Counted from the first letter of the stretch, positions 49,101-56,170 are shown. The stretch is DNA of 64,000 nt from Ursus arctos (GCF_023065955.2 NW_026622874.1:25477772-25541771), one strand, 5' to 3'. A program made the numbers and translations. Notes: generated from the letters alone by a model not told the origin.

Positions 49101-50693
49101 GCAGTTACCTTGACTGTTTTGTCCTGGAAGAATACTGACATTTTAATGTCTTTTTAAATTATTGTAAACATTTTTAAATAGATGAAAAAATGCTAGACAC
49201 TTATGTTTTCCTGGCCAGTGAAGCAATAAACAGATTGAAAATATTATCTGGGTAGGCCGAGTCGGCCTCCCATGCCCATTGGACTAGTCCCTGTTGAGAT
49301 AAGGACGTGACAGACTTGGGGTCTTTGCCCTCATCACAGTGAGTTTCTGACACAACTGAAGTAGAACAAGGTGACGGCCACTAAGAAGGTACTTGCTTGG
49401 CTTACTGTCCGTTGGCGGCAGTCTCTTGGCCGGTTCTAAGATTTTGTTCTCCATAAGATTTAAATAATTTAAGTGCTTGGTGTGTGGACTTAGCACTGCT
49501 TTGTAGAAAGTTTGGCAGTCTGTTTACCTAGATCCAGACCTTTCTATAATGTGAGTCTCAATAGCTACGGGGTGCCCCAGTCTGCAGGCTTTCCAGTAAA
49601 CTTTCGATGCATCAGCATACCTTTATAGCTCTGTTTAAACGGAGTGATCATTTCTAGCCGTTGAACTGCATTTTCATAGGCCAGTGAAATTCTGTTCTAT
49701 CAGTCTGACCCTTTGTGGAAAACGCAGGACTCGTCTACGGAAAGACCGCGTGTTCTTTCTACACCGACATGAGTCAAGGAGGCATCCTGGCAGTGGCAGC
49801 ATCCTGGGCCACACGGCCGGCCTGGCCCAGAGCATGTGAGGGATTCCGTGTTCACTCGCACAAAGCCCCGCCAGGCAGTCCCTGTGCAGCGTGAGGGCCC
49901 GCAGTCAGGGTTGTGGGTGCAGCTTGGGCTGCCCTGGGACTGGTGTGGGCCCTCCTGCCCCTTGAGCCTCCTAGCTCTCGGCCATTCAGATGGACTCTGG
50001 CCACTGTGCTTCCGGTGCTGGTCCTCAGGTGTCGGTAGGGCGGAAAGTCCAGAGAAGACATTCCGCTTCCACTGACAGGTAGGCTGTGTAAGTTCCTGGC
50101 GAAGTGATCTTTCTTCTTTCCTGACTGGGTGTGGGGTCCTGCTGATCGTGCTCTTGCTCCCCAGAGCTTGCTTTTTCAGCTCTTCGTTTCCTGAGGTGAC
50201 CAGCAGGCGCTTTTTTCCCCTCTCCATCCTCCCATAGCTCTCACTGAGCAAAGGGCGTGATTATTGTTGAATGAAATGATCTGACTTCGGTGGGGGATGA
50301 AAGCCAGCGGGCTTGGACCTGGAACGCCGATACCAGCACCTTTCCAGGGACATGGTACCCACCAGCAGCAAGCCGAGAGCCACAGATTTTAATGAAAGGC
50401 TTGAGCTGCAAAGCTTGTACTTACAGGAGGCCCGTTTCAGGAGCCGTGGCCACACACGCAGTGCAGGCCGGGATACCCGGCCCCCCGGGCAGCTCCGGAG
50501 CCTCTGTGCGCCAGTCATGCGCACATTCTGTCCCCTCTCGGCTTCAGGGCTTCTCCGTGACTGTACCTTGGGGACCGCGGAGTCATGAGTGCTAACCCTT
50601 GTGTCCTGCCTTCCAGACCGGCGCCAGTGGTGTGCCATAGCCGTCCTCTTTGTGGTCCTGCTGGTTGTCCTCGTCTTCTTCTTAGTGCTGTGA
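10024..50693 (+). CDS. STX6: syntaxin-6 (eight coding exons)
   Basis: STX6 is a Qc-type SNARE of the trans-Golgi network and endosomes. It takes part in endosome-to-TGN and TGN-to-endosome vesicle fusion with other Q-SNAREs and an R-SNARE. Joining 10024-10058, 27738-27907, 30076-30170, 37243-37305, 40795-40920, 42159-42265, 46266-46360 and 50617-50693 gives 768 nt and 255 residues, the human length. The protein shows an N-terminal Habc-type helical bundle (about 1-110), the TGN-sorting tetrapeptide YGRL (140-143), a SNARE coiled coil (about 163-228) with the likely zero-layer glutamine at Q197, and one C-terminal membrane anchor (about 236-255), so it is tail-anchored with the SNARE domain in the cytosol. 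Only a few substitutions separate it from the human protein as I remember it. Intron 2 is AT-AC; the others are GT-AG. No disruption was seen. Confidence 0.97.
12221..12302 (+). mobile_element. short old SINEC fragment
   Basis: GGGGCACCTGGCTGGCTTAA, then ACTCTTGATCTC and CATTGGGCATAGAGGTCAC, ends in poly(A). The element lacks the central part. Confidence 0.75.
12327..12520 (+). mobile_element. SINEC copy A (upstream partner of a duplication)
   Basis: A full young SINEC. Its TSD is AGAAACTGGTAAAATTA before the head and AGAAACTGGTGAAATTA after the tail. Diagnostic bases that separate it from copy B are TTCTGCTGGGAG in the middle and CCCTCCCTCG plus GTCAAATAAAT near the tail. Confidence 0.92.
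12521..13368 (+). repeat. 424-bp tandem duplication, two units, made by SINE-SINE recombination
   Basis: Unit 1 (12521-12944) and unit 2 (12945-13368) are nearly identical; each holds about 229 bases of old repeat-like sequence plus a SINEC. The few differences include CATCACGAAT against CATCATGAAT and tail variants in the SINE. The middle SINE carries the 5' half of the downstream SINE and the 3' tail of the upstream SINE, which is the product expected from unequal crossover. Confidence 0.93.
12750..12944 (+). mobile_element. chimeric SINEC (copy B head, copy A tail)
   Basis: Its left flank is the copy B target site (GTAGATTCAC) and its right flank is the copy A target site (GAAACTGGTGAAATTA). 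CCACTATGAG near 12841-12850 is B-type; CCCTCCCTCG at 12888-12897 and GTCAAATAAAT are A-type. The switch therefore lies between about 12850 and 12892. Confidence 0.92.
13174..13373 (+). mobile_element. SINEC copy B (downstream partner)
   Basis: It is flanked by GTAGATTCAC on both sides (before 13174 and after the poly(A), at about 13374). Its tail differs from copies A and the chimera by CCCTCTCTCG and GTCACATAAAT. Confidence 0.92.
13560..14010 (+). mobile_element. L2 LINE 3' end
   Basis: It has L2 landmarks: GTGGCTGCCTGTTGCCTACA, AGTAAAGTCCAAACACTTCA, GGAAGTGCTTCCCTTGGCAC, AGACTATGAGCTCTGAGGG and a TTAAATAAATACT end. Another L2-like stretch lies at about 14760-15230. Confidence 0.75.
13709..13758 (+). 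repeat. 25-bp tandem duplication carrying four GGTAAGT motifs
   Basis: The 25-bp unit at 13709-13733 is repeated exactly at 13734-13758. Each unit has two copies of CTTGGTAAGT, so four perfect GGTAAGT 5' splice-site consensus strings lie within 50 bases of sense-strand intron sequence. Confidence 0.9.
14185..14395 (-). mobile_element. MIR SINE, antisense
   Basis: GTAAGCACTTTATAAAAAAT, CCCATTTTAGAGATGAGGAA, GTCACACAGCTAATAAGTGG and AGGATTCAAATTTGAACTGC are in antisense MIR order. Confidence 0.8.
15470..15705 (+). mobile_element. MIR SINE
   Basis: Motifs GTAACTTTGGGCAAGTTAAT, TAAGGATTAAATGAGTTAAT, and ACTAAATGCCCAATAAATAC are in sense order. A short duplicated block of TACAAAATGG/TACAAAATTG lies in the middle. 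Confidence 0.75.
16018..16223 (-). mobile_element. SINEC, antisense, with a small internal duplication
   Basis: The order TTTTTTTAAAGATTTTATTT to CCACCCAGGCGCCCC is complete. It contains ATCACGCCCTG twice in tandem (about 16157-16180), a duplication not seen in other copies here. Confidence 0.92.
16446..16921 (-). pseudogene. RPS15A: RPS15A processed pseudogene
   Basis: Read on the minus strand, this begins with a 5'-UTR-like CTTTCCGCGCTGCC, passes through a diverged RPS15A coding sequence, and ends with CCCTAG stop context, an AATAAAACGCCTC signal and a run of A (T9 on the + strand at about 16446). No introns are present, so it arose by retrotransposition. Recognisable peptide blocks are [35 protein letters not shown] and [13 protein letters not shown]. 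It is broken: a one-base loss near the start codon, a two-base loss in the AEKRGK region, and a roughly 30-base local duplication near 16560-16595 just before the C-terminal end. The parent gene encodes a 40S ribosomal subunit protein; this copy is not expected to make it. It lies antisense to STX6. Confidence 0.93.
17024..17226 (+). mobile_element. SINEC, perfect 17-bp TSD
   Basis: It starts GGGCACCTGGGTGGCTCAGT. The TSD AAATGTAATATAAATGA lies at 17007-17023 and 17227-17243. It belongs to an older subfamily with TCATGATTCCTGGGTCCTGG. Confidence 0.95.
17534..17734 (+). mobile_element. SINEC, first of two serial insertions
   Basis: GGGCACCTGGGTGGCTCAGT to poly(A). It is flanked by the 13-mer AAATCATATTTGA at 17521-17533 and 17735-17747. 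The poly(A) is interrupted by single G bases. Confidence 0.95.
17748..17943 (+). mobile_element. SINEC, second of two serial insertions at the same target
   Basis: GGGGCGCCTGGGTGGCACAG to poly(A). The flanks are AAATCATATTTGA at 17735-17747 and 17944-17956, so it shares its left duplication with the right duplication of the neighbouring SINE. Confidence 0.95.
20385..20800 (+). mobile_element. MaLR-type LTR (MLT1-like)
   Basis: Motifs TAATTGCCTCAACTGACAGA, GCTTCCACCTGCATCTTCCT, GTGAGAAGTCCAGCTACACC, GAGCGTAATAAATGCTTGTT and GACTGGAACAGATGCC match an old MaLR LTR read in sense. The family name is from memory. Confidence 0.55.
23195..23345 (-). mobile_element. old L1 fragment, antisense
   Basis: AATTTACCTTCGGTAAAATT, TAGTGTACAGTTCTTCAGAA and GTGTGTAACCACCACCTCCA follow the antisense order of an L1 3' region. 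Confidence 0.6.
23351..23945 (-). mobile_element. LTR-like element, copy 2, inverted relative to copy 1 and split by an L1 tail
   Basis: Its reverse complement follows 8145-8635 throughout, for example CATTTACATAACATACAATG, the TGCGTAGATGGACCATGGAG block, and the CACATT...GGTTAC end. An L1 3' end sits at about 23405-23530, between GTGCCAACAAC-like and CACCAAGGAGC-like blocks. Confidence 0.6.
23405..23530 (+). mobile_element. carnivore L1 3' tail inserted in the LTR-like element
   Basis: TGAGCACTGGGTGTTATATT, TGATGAATCACTGAACTCTA, CTCTGAAACTAATAATACGC and a TTGAATTTAAATAAAGTC poly(A) end match the carnivore L1 3' terminus. Confidence 0.85.
23960..24430 (-). mobile_element. L1 ORF2 fragment, antisense
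   Basis: Antisense L1 landmarks in order: GTCATATGGTAAACATGTTT, TTCCAAAGTGGTTGTATCAG, TTTGCATTCCCACTAGAAAT, GGTATCTCATTGTGGATTTA, TTTTGCCCATTTCCC. The open frame on the + strand here is only a by-product of the repeat. Confidence 0.85.
25568..25765 (+). mobile_element. SINEC, perfect 17-bp TSD
   Basis: A full young copy flanked by AAGAGAGTTTAATTTGA at 25551-25567 and 25766-25782. Confidence 0.95.
26721..26890 (-). mobile_element. L1 3' tail, antisense, with T/A-rich low-complexity end
   Basis: A poly(T) run and (TTTAT)n tract lead into CAGTTAGTTAACATACAATG and TTTCAGGTGTAGAATTTAGT, the reverse of the carnivore L1 terminus. Confidence 0.75.
26890..27220 (+). mobile_element. carnivore L1 3' UTR, sense
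   Basis: TCAGTCAGAGAAAGACAAAT, ATCATATGATTTCGCTCATA, AACAGACTCTTAATTATAAG, the G-rich AGGGAAGGGGGGTGGGAGGG, and CACCTGAAACTCACCTAACA. It directly abuts the antisense L1 tail to its left. Confidence 0.85.
27738..27907 (+). CDS. STX6: STX6 coding exon 2
   Basis: It begins after TTACAG with the last base of a glycine codon, then GAG GTA CAG (EVQ), and covers much of the N-terminal Habc-type bundle, ending in DLDETI plus one base. It cannot end at a GT donor: the expected junction has ATATCCTTTT at 27908. An open frame continues 28 codons into the intron to a TAG at 27991-27993. Confidence 0.97.
27908..27917 (+). promoter_or_regulatory. STX6: U12-type 5' splice site
   Basis: ATATCCTTTT pairs with U11/U6atac snRNA in the minor spliceosome. 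There is no GT at this exon boundary. Confidence 0.95.
28118..28315 (+). mobile_element. MIR SINE in the minor intron
   Basis: ACAGTGTGGTGCAGTGGTTA, GTTCAAGTCCTGGCTACATC, GTGTGACTTTGGGCGCCTTG and TTAGGGTTGTTGAAAGTTGA follow the MIR consensus order. Confidence 0.85.
28912..29376. mobile_element. Tigger1-like DNA transposon, internally deleted
   Basis: The ends are inverted: CATGCACACCTTGGAGATA on the left and, read from the other side, CACAGGCATACCTCATTTTA on the right. TA dinucleotides flank both ends (28910-28911 and 29377-29378), the TA target duplication of Tc1/mariner-type elements. The body keeps Tigger end sequences such as TTTTTTGGGTTTCCTGGTGC and GAGAATTACCAAAATGTGAC. The transposase gene is gone. 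Confidence 0.85.
30055..30063 (+). promoter_or_regulatory. STX6: U12 branch-point site
   Basis: TCCCTTGAC matches the U12 branch consensus TTCCTTRAY at eight of nine positions. The branch adenosine is 30062. Confidence 0.9.
30076..30170 (+). CDS. STX6: STX6 coding exon 3
   Basis: It starts with GC completing a serine codon, then [18 protein letters not shown] and so on to VVR. It is followed by a GTAAGG donor. Phase 0 at its end. Confidence 0.97.
31088..31122. repeat. (GT)n microsatellite
   Basis: About 17 uninterrupted GT units. Confidence 0.95.
32706..32907 (-). mobile_element. SINEC, antisense, perfect 17-bp TSD
   Basis: The TSD TAAAAACTGGAACTTTT is at 32689-32705 and 32908-32924. The body has a small insertion giving GAGGAAGGAGCC. 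Confidence 0.95.
33437..33551 (-). mobile_element. old short SINEC, antisense
   Basis: TTTAAGATTTTATTTTTAAG, CCACACCCAACATGGGGTTC and CTACCGACTGAGCCAGCCAA are the reverse of the older SINEC type. Confidence 0.8.
33710..33900 (-). mobile_element. old L1 fragment, antisense
   Basis: TTTTTATTGAAGTATAACAA, AACAGCACCCAGAAGCATTC, TTTCTTGTGCCCCCTTACAG follow the antisense order of an ancient L1 3' region. Confidence 0.65.
34255..34600. mobile_element. MER5A-like DNA element split by a SINE
   Basis: GAGCAGCTCAAACTTCAGTA, CACCCGGGGACTTGTTAGCT and CAGGGACCTGCATTTTTTC, then GACCTGCACTTCCCCTCAGG after the SINE, resemble a MER5-type hAT element. The SINE occupies 34356-34562. Confidence 0.55.
34356..34562 (-). 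mobile_element. SINEC, antisense, nested
   Basis: It runs from poly(T) to CACCCAGGCGCC, with flanks GGGACCTGCA repeated before and after (the TSD). Confidence 0.9.
34930..35134 (-). mobile_element. SINEC, antisense
   Basis: Poly(T), AAAGATTTTATTTATTCATT to CCACCCAGCGCCCC. The flanks TGCCCTTTCTT and TGCACCCTTTCTT resemble a slightly altered TSD. Confidence 0.92.
35275..35935 (+). mobile_element. L2 LINE 3' half
   Basis: CCTTTGCACAGGGGCCTGCC, CTTTTGTACTTGCTGTTCCC, TTTGCCTGGAATCCTCAGCT, CCACGTGGGCAGGGGCCTTG and GCATTTGCCGAATG are in the L2 order. The long open frame through it (35503-36033) is a by-product of this repeat. Confidence 0.75.
36051..36257 (-). mobile_element. SINEC, antisense, perfect 14-bp TSD
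   Basis: TSD TTGGAAGAAGTTTC at 36037-36050 and 36258-36271. Confidence 0.95.
36554..36670 (+). mobile_element. old short SINEC, sense, with purine-rich tail
   Basis: GGGGGCACCTGGCTGGCTCA, GTTGTAAGTTCAAGCCCCAC and TTGGGTGTAGAGATTATG. The tail has become (GGGA)n. Flanks AGTCTATACT and AGTCCATACT are a near-perfect TSD. Confidence 0.88.
36845..37015 (+). mobile_element. MIR SINE fragment
   Basis: TGTGTGACATTAAGAAAGTA, TCTTACCTGTAAAATGGAAA, GGTCGTTGTGAAAATTCAGT match sense MIR. Confidence 0.75.
37243..37305 (+). CDS. STX6: STX6 coding exon 4
   Basis: It encodes [20 protein letters not shown] and Q, flanked by TTTAG and GTGAGT. It spans the linker after the N-terminal bundle. One residue (A in MSASS) differs from human as I recall it. 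Confidence 0.97.
37970..38160 (-). mobile_element. SINEC, antisense, older subfamily
   Basis: AAAAAGATTTATTTGAGAGA, GCTGAGCAGGGAGCCTGATG, CCGACTGAGCCACGCAGCTG. Confidence 0.88.
38180..38386 (-). mobile_element. SINEC, antisense, older subfamily
   Basis: AAACATTTATTTATTTATTT, CTGCTGAGCATGGAGCCGGT, GACTGAGCTACCCAGGTGCC. It sits about 20 bases after the previous copy in the same orientation. Confidence 0.88.
40795..40920 (+). CDS. STX6: STX6 coding exon 5
   Basis: 42 codons from [11 protein letters not shown] to IEEQQAQQQ, between CTGCAG and GTACCC. It contains YGRL (residues 140-143), the tyrosine-based motif known to sort syntaxin-6 to the TGN. Confidence 0.97.
40921..42158 (+). other. STX6: STX6 intron 5 (1.2 kb)
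   Basis: GTACCC donor and CACCAG acceptor. No young SINE is present and I see no other feature in it. Confidence 0.9.
42159..42265 (+). CDS. STX6: STX6 coding exon 6
   Basis: It runs from [12 protein letters not shown] to GGELEEQA plus two bases of Val, and makes up the first half of the SNARE motif, including the likely zero-layer glutamine (Q197). The GTGAGT donor follows. Confidence 0.97.
43943..43958. repeat. G16 homopolymer
   Basis: An uninterrupted run of 16 G on the + strand. The length may be affected by sequencing error. Confidence 0.85.
45678..45876 (-). mobile_element. SINEC, antisense, perfect 15-bp TSD
   Basis: TSD GCGCTAAAAAATCTT at 45659-45673 and 45877-45891. Confidence 0.93.
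46266..46360 (+). CDS. STX6: STX6 coding exon 7
   Basis: It completes Val199, then [20 protein letters not shown] and on to MTS plus one base. It is the second half of the SNARE coiled coil. GTATGT donor. Asp at the fourth position of this block replaces the Glu I recall in human. Confidence 0.97.
46361..50616 (+). other. STX6: STX6 intron 7 (4.3 kb)
   Basis: GTATGT donor and TTCCAG acceptor. It holds one antisense SINEC, a MIR fragment with a poly(A) expansion (about 47440-47600), and no recognisable gene. The minus-strand frames over 48400-48760 and 49700-50250 have no similarity I can name. Confidence 0.9.
46963..47162 (-). mobile_element. SINEC, antisense, near-perfect TSD
   Basis: Flanks AGAAATAATGTGTTTTA (46946-46962) and AGAAATAATATATTTTA (47163-47179) differ at two bases. 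Confidence 0.92.
50617..50693 (+). CDS. STX6: STX6 coding exon 8 (membrane anchor and stop)
   Basis: It begins with AC completing Asp231, then [20 protein letters not shown] and FLVL-TGA. The ~20 hydrophobic residues form the C-terminal tail anchor. Several Ile/Ala to Val changes against human keep the hydrophobicity. Confidence 0.97.
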
Positions 50694-51573
50694 CGGTGGC
50701 CCGGCGTGGCTCCTGCGCACGAACCCCAGGGGAGGCGGGAAGCAGCACCCCAATGTTGCCGTCTCCTTACACTCCTCTCTGGAAAACACAGCCTGCACTG
50801 ACTTCCCTCCTTGTGACCCCACCACTGAGACAGCTGCTCCGACCCAGCGCTGGCGGGGCCGCTGGGAAGAGGAAGCATACGACTGTGCGCTCCTGGCGCC
50901 ACCTGTCCTGTTCTGAGGACGGCTCGCCACTGCTTCGCCCCCGGGGCCTCAGGCCCCCAGGACAGCCTCTGAGGAATCCAGAGAAGTTTGCAGCTCAACC
51001 AGCGCTTGCTGTTGTCATTCCACCCATCTTGGGCAGCTCTTTCCCCCAGCCAGACCTTCCCCCGGCTCAGACAGCCGCCGCTGTCCCGTCCCAGAGAGCG
51101 CCGTCGGGAGTGCGGGCTCCGGGCAGGTCTCATTTCCCATTGCAGCAGCGGCCCGTGGCCCCCGAGAGCTGGTTGCTAATGGGGACGAAAGGCCCAGGAG
51201 CAGTTTGTGACAGAAAACGCAGTGATCCATTTTTCAGGGATAAGTGCTGGGATAAAATTGTTTTCCAGGCTCATTATTCTGTGGTAGAAATACCTAATGG
51301 AAAATAATGGGAAGCACTAGGCTTTGGAGGTGCCAACAGCTAGTGGCTTGAACCGAAGGGAGGAGAGGGCAGCAGGACCCAGGGTTTGCACAGCTGAGGG
51401 AAGGGTGGGTGAGGTTGCCGGAGGTCAGAGCCTTGCCGAATTCATGTGGCTATCCCGGTGCAACTCGTATTTTTCGGACGCCCCTTACCTGTATGGCTGC
51501 TGCGCAGCTCAGCCGCCCACTTGGATGGTCTGGATTCAGGTGGCTGGTTAGGTCATCCCTGTGGACTCTGCAT

Positions 51574-51595
51574 GGGGGGTGGGGGTGGGGTGGGG
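51574..51595 (+). other. G-quadruplex motif in the STX6 3' UTR
   Basis: Four G-tracts of 6, 5, 4 and 4 G are separated by single T loops, on the mRNA strand. Confidence 0.85.
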
Positions 51596-52221
51596 TGCTT
51601 AGTACATTGGCAATGCAGCCACGCTCACTCAGAAACCGTAATGACCAAAAAGGCTAGTTCTGGACCGGACTTCTCTTACCCTGTGAGTAATGGCAAGAAT
51701 GGGTAGGTGCACTTGGGTGGGGTTTTTTTTTTCCCCTAAGATGACAACTCAGTTTTTCATTACCCATTCAAATAACTGAGCCAATCCAAATTTAAAGAAC
51801 GGATGCTTTAATTGAGTTTTAGTAGCTGAAACTGCTGAGATGCTAAACTTCAAGCTTCCGATTACTTTTTAAACGCCTCCAGCGTCCTGGCGTCTGTAGG
51901 ATATTTTTGTAACCTCCCCGATGCCGTCACCAATGTTGAAGTGGCAGCTGACCCGGAGCCCGGGGCAGCGGCCACGCTCTCCCCACTGCCTCCTGCACTC
52001 GGAAAGCACAGCAACGTCTGGATAGAGCTCTAGCTTTGACTTCCTGTTTCCTCATCTGTTGGGGCCCATTCCTCAGCAAACTTTTTTCTTTTTCCTTTTT
52101 TTCATGTTTCGTCTATTTCTTGGGGGGTTTTTTGTTGTTTACTTGCTTTGGGCTTTCCCCCCCCTTTTTTTGTGATTTGCAATGATGTACTCGCCCAGCT
52201 GACTTATGAATTGCACTTTTT

Positions 52222-52227
52222 AATAAA
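52222..52227 (+). terminator. STX6: STX6 poly(A) signal (proximal)
   Basis: AATAAA in the context TTTTTAATAAATATTTG, about 1.5 kb after the stop codon. The downstream sequence includes a T-rich element (GGGTATTTTCTC). Confidence 0.7.
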
Positions 52228-52395
52228 TATTTGTAACAATTTTTTAAAGAAGGGTATTTTCTCATGGTTAGGATCATGATAGGTAAGGAAATCTGCCTCT
52301 TGACAAAAGCTAAAAGCAGATTTGTAAAACTAAGGGTGGTTGACATCCACGTTTACACTTAACTCTATTTGATATATAAGTTATTTTTTTCAAAT

Positions 52396-52431
52396 TAGCA
52401 AAAAAACTAGCAAAAAAATTAGCAAAAAAAG
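52396..52431 (+). repeat. 12-bp tandem repeat, three units (TAGCAAAAAAAN)
   Basis: TAGCAAAAAAAC, TAGCAAAAAAAT and TAGCAAAAAAAG lie in exact tandem. Only the last base varies. Confidence 0.92.
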
Positions 52432-55400
52432 ATTACTACAAAGGGCTTCAGACGTAGGGTACTAGATTATTTGTTTCACAAGTTTTGAGATTCATTCAAA
52501 TAGTCTTCTCTAAACTTAGAACAGGGATGGTCCTTAGATTTGCATTAAAATGTACAGGCCTTTGTTCACAGTAAATGGGGACCTTGTCTCAGTACTGTAA
52601 TCCACACTCCGCATTACAAGAGGCAGCCGGCAGCCTAATGACCTATATTGACCTATACGATCATGCCATTTCAAAGCCATGCTATTCTGCTATTCCCAGG
52701 TTTACTGTGCCCTGCACAACTGTCGTGTGTGTCCGTGGGGCTTGTTGGGAACGGAACGGCCTGGTCGTTTATGAGTAAGATGCTTCCCTGAAGTCGGGGG
52801 TGGGGAGGGTGGGGGCGGCAAGTGTTGTGACCCAGAGACTTAATGTCTGGATAGATTTGGAATCGGCATGATGACCTCACTTAATTTCAAGTGTTTGCTA
52901 AACAGTGGCTATTGTAGACCAGACTCTCGGTGAATCTGGGGAATTATTTAGGAGTTTACTTCAGTATACAAGCAGTGCCGGCCTTCTCCCCGCGGGTGCC
53001 ACTGTCTCCGCGCCTGCGCCTCGAAGGAACTGCTTTTTGACAGGCAGCCTCTTACTGGAATGGTCCGCGCCGGCTCCGCCCCCAGCAGAGCTCCTGGCCC
53101 AGGGGCGTGATCCTGGGTCAGACCCCTTGTGCCCGCTCAGAAGGCAAACTGGGGCAGTCCGAGGGAACCAGCCAGGGGCGTAGGTTGATTTTTGAGGACA
53201 AATGTTTCCTCATCTGCGATCCTAACACTGCCAGGCTTTCGGGGCACCTCCGTGGTCCCCCTGCCCATAAAATGGGGAGAGAAGTAGACCCTGGTGACCC
53301 TCTGCCCTGCTCAGAGGCACATCCTGTAGCATATGGGCTTGTTCCTGCAGCCTCTGCGCCTCGGCACATGCTTATCATGTCTAAGGAACTGGCAGAACGT
53401 GATGGATAGAAGAGAGATCGGCTTACGTTTGTCGGCTTATTGGAAGAACTTTTTCTAATCAGCTGATTTGGGGGTAGATTGGGGGAATGAACCATTGAGA
53501 GGCATTGAGAGAGTTTGCCAGAGTGGGGATCCAGCTGGAAAACTGAAATACCTTTAGTTTTCAGTCCTGATCTCTCATCTTGCCTTTGTGTGGGCTGCAC
53601 GCGCGCCTCGCTCTGGGTGCCCGCCGCGCGCGGTAATTGGAAGTCGCAGCGTGGGTGTTACACCAGGATCTTCACGCCAGAGCCGAAGGGGGAGAAACTT
53701 GGTCGCTTGCCCATTATTCTCTGCTTTTAGCCAGAGTTAAACAGACTGATGGGTCTGGTAGCCAACCACTTGGCAACTCCCACTCCTTCTCACCTCGTGA
53801 GATGCAGGGCTGTGAAGAGAAATCTAGTCTAACTCCAACAGAAATCTGTCTCTGTGAAGCGTTTTACCTTCTGTAAGTGAAGGTGGCAGAGCCAAGATCT
53901 TTCTTTTGGTAATTTCCCCGGCTATAAAGTGAGACTGTTACCTTTCTAGAGAATTCATAGCGTTTGAAGATGTAGGAACCGAGTTATACGGAGGAGCTGC
54001 TTTTCAGCGCCCTGGGCTTGGACTGCCGGCTTCACCTCGAGCTGCGCGGTGAACTTGGAAGCCGAGCCGCAGGGGACCGGCCCCGGAAGCGGAAGTTGTA
54101 AAGCACGGCTCACACCGCCTCGCTCTTTGTCTTCCTCTCGCTGGCATTTCTTTCCCTCCCAGGTTTTTTAAGAATAACGTTTTCGAAAAACATGTTCTTA
54201 CTCCATCAAGAGCAGAGAGAGGTGAAACCGGGGGGCCCGCAGACTTCCAGGCCCTCTGACGTGCGGCGCCGTCCCCGACCAGAGTCCGTGCGGGAAGACG
54301 GCGGGGGCGCAGCAGCGGGCTTCTCCCGGGGCCTCTGCTTCTGAGTGGGGGGCAGCTGCGTCACCAGGCTGGTCTGTCCGGCTGCCCTTGCCCGGCTCCC
54401 GGCCTTCACAGCCATGCTTGCGCTTAAAGCGAGGTCTTACTCTCGCCAGGCCCGCGCCAGTCCTTGTACGGAGGCGTGGACACCGGCCTCACCGTGGTTC
54501 CTCTCTGCGAAGCTGCCGTCGGGTGCCGGGTCCAGAAAATCAAGACAGTTCTGAGTAGAACAGCCGTTGGGACAGACTAGAAGAGCAGTGCGGTGAACCT
54601 CCAAGAGAGGTTCACTCAGCTCTTGTTTCAGAGATGAGCCGAGCACAGCTCCCCCAATAGACGCGGGGGTCATGGGCTGCGCAGCGTTCTGGACTTGGCC
54701 CCAGGGAGCGCGTGCACGGTCGGCAGCAAGTGACCTTGGCAACGTCACAAGGTAGGCTGGTCACTGTGACCTGCCGTGCGCACCCCCCACCCCAGCCATT
54801 TGGCGTTGTTTGCTTTTGGACAGACACTGAAGCTCTGAAGGCTCCCGAGGGTCCTTGGCCGTCTTGCTGCCTCTACCTAAGGCGGGAGTTCTTCATTCTG
54901 TTCTAGTCTCTACCGATACAGGTGTGTGGCGAGGTGGGGAAGAAAGAGAAAGAAATTGGTTTCCCTGGGACATAAGCTAATGTGTTGGTGCTGTTTTCCT
55001 TCCCATGTGACCTTTGTCCAGAAATGCCCTTCCCCAAGGCTGTGTAGACGGGAACTGTGCTGAGAGGGTGATTGTCCCCGTCACCTGCCTGGCTGCTTGG
55101 CATGGACCTATGAGAAAGTGTATTTTATCCTTTTTTTTTTTTTTTTTCAAGTTTATGAGTTCTTGAACCCAAAAGCCACTCGATTATCTGGGGGGTGTTA
55201 GAACTAAGACCACCCAGCCTCATTGTTCACTGAGCAAAGCTCTGGGGCTTTGTGCACCCCCTGGTGGCAGCCCGGCGCTCCACAGGAGCCGGGCGTTCGG
55301 TCAGCCCTGGCCTGAGACCACGCGCACCGTTCTTTCTGCACTGCAGAAAGTAGGTTTTAGCTGAGACCCTGCTCCTCAGTGGGAATTGCAGCCCTGTAGG

Positions 55401-56170
55401 TAAAATCCGCCCTGGGAGAGGCAGACATCCGAGTCCTACCCGTGGAGGGCGGGGAGAGGCCAGCCAGGTGTCCCCCACTAGAATAAGTTACTGGAACTTG
55501 CTTGTAAGCTTGACGTGGCTCCGTCCTAGCTTGACCCAGGCTGGGAGAATGCCCTGGGTGAGGGTGGCCTGGAAGCCAGGAAGGGGCCAAAGACAGCAAG
55601 CTATAAATGATTGTGGATTCGTTTTTTATAAGTGGAAAAATATGCTTTCACTGGCTCATTTGTAATCAGAAATTAGTGTAATGAAAAAAATCCAGTGTGT
55701 GATACGTGGCCGTACTCGCAGGACTAAAGCATTGTATTTTTCGTCGAAGGATAAACAACCTACAGTGTTTCATTTTTAAATAAGGAGAAGGTACAAACTA
55801 AAGAAGTGAGATCAAAAATTAGAATTGCAAATGCCTGGGGGATTTCCAGATGGTGCCCCCCCCACCCCGCCCCGCACCCCAGTCCCCAGTAGAGGAACCC
55901 GGTGGTCCTGGTGTCAGTTTACGCCTCTCGCCACAGGTAGATGCATTCTTGCTTTTTCTGCAGGCCAGGTCTCCAAGTGTGGTGTGGGCCTAGCCAGGGC
56001 GGCATCACCCCCCGAGTTTGCAGGAAATGCAGGTTCTCAGGCCCCCCTCAGCCCTGCTGAGTCACAAACTCTGGGGAGTTCACAAGCCCTCCAAGGGGGT
56101 TCTGACGCCCAGTTTCAGAATCACTGCTACTGCATCGTGGAATTTAGGCTACAGTAAGCCATCCCTGCAT

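Larger units (their letters stand above)
50694..52250 (+). other. STX6: STX6 3' UTR to the first poly(A) site
   Basis: It begins right after TGA. The first 700 bases are GC-rich. A tight G-quadruplex motif lies at 51574-51595. A T-rich stretch leads to AATAAA at 52222. The large minus-strand frame over 50261-51133 is antisense to the UTR and not supported as a gene. Confidence 0.8.

Noticed and set aside
50261..51133. 290-codon minus-strand open frame across STX6 exon 8 and 3' UTR
   Set aside because: It is antisense to a coding exon and GC-rich UTR, has no recognisable domain, and is paralleled by long frames on the other strand.
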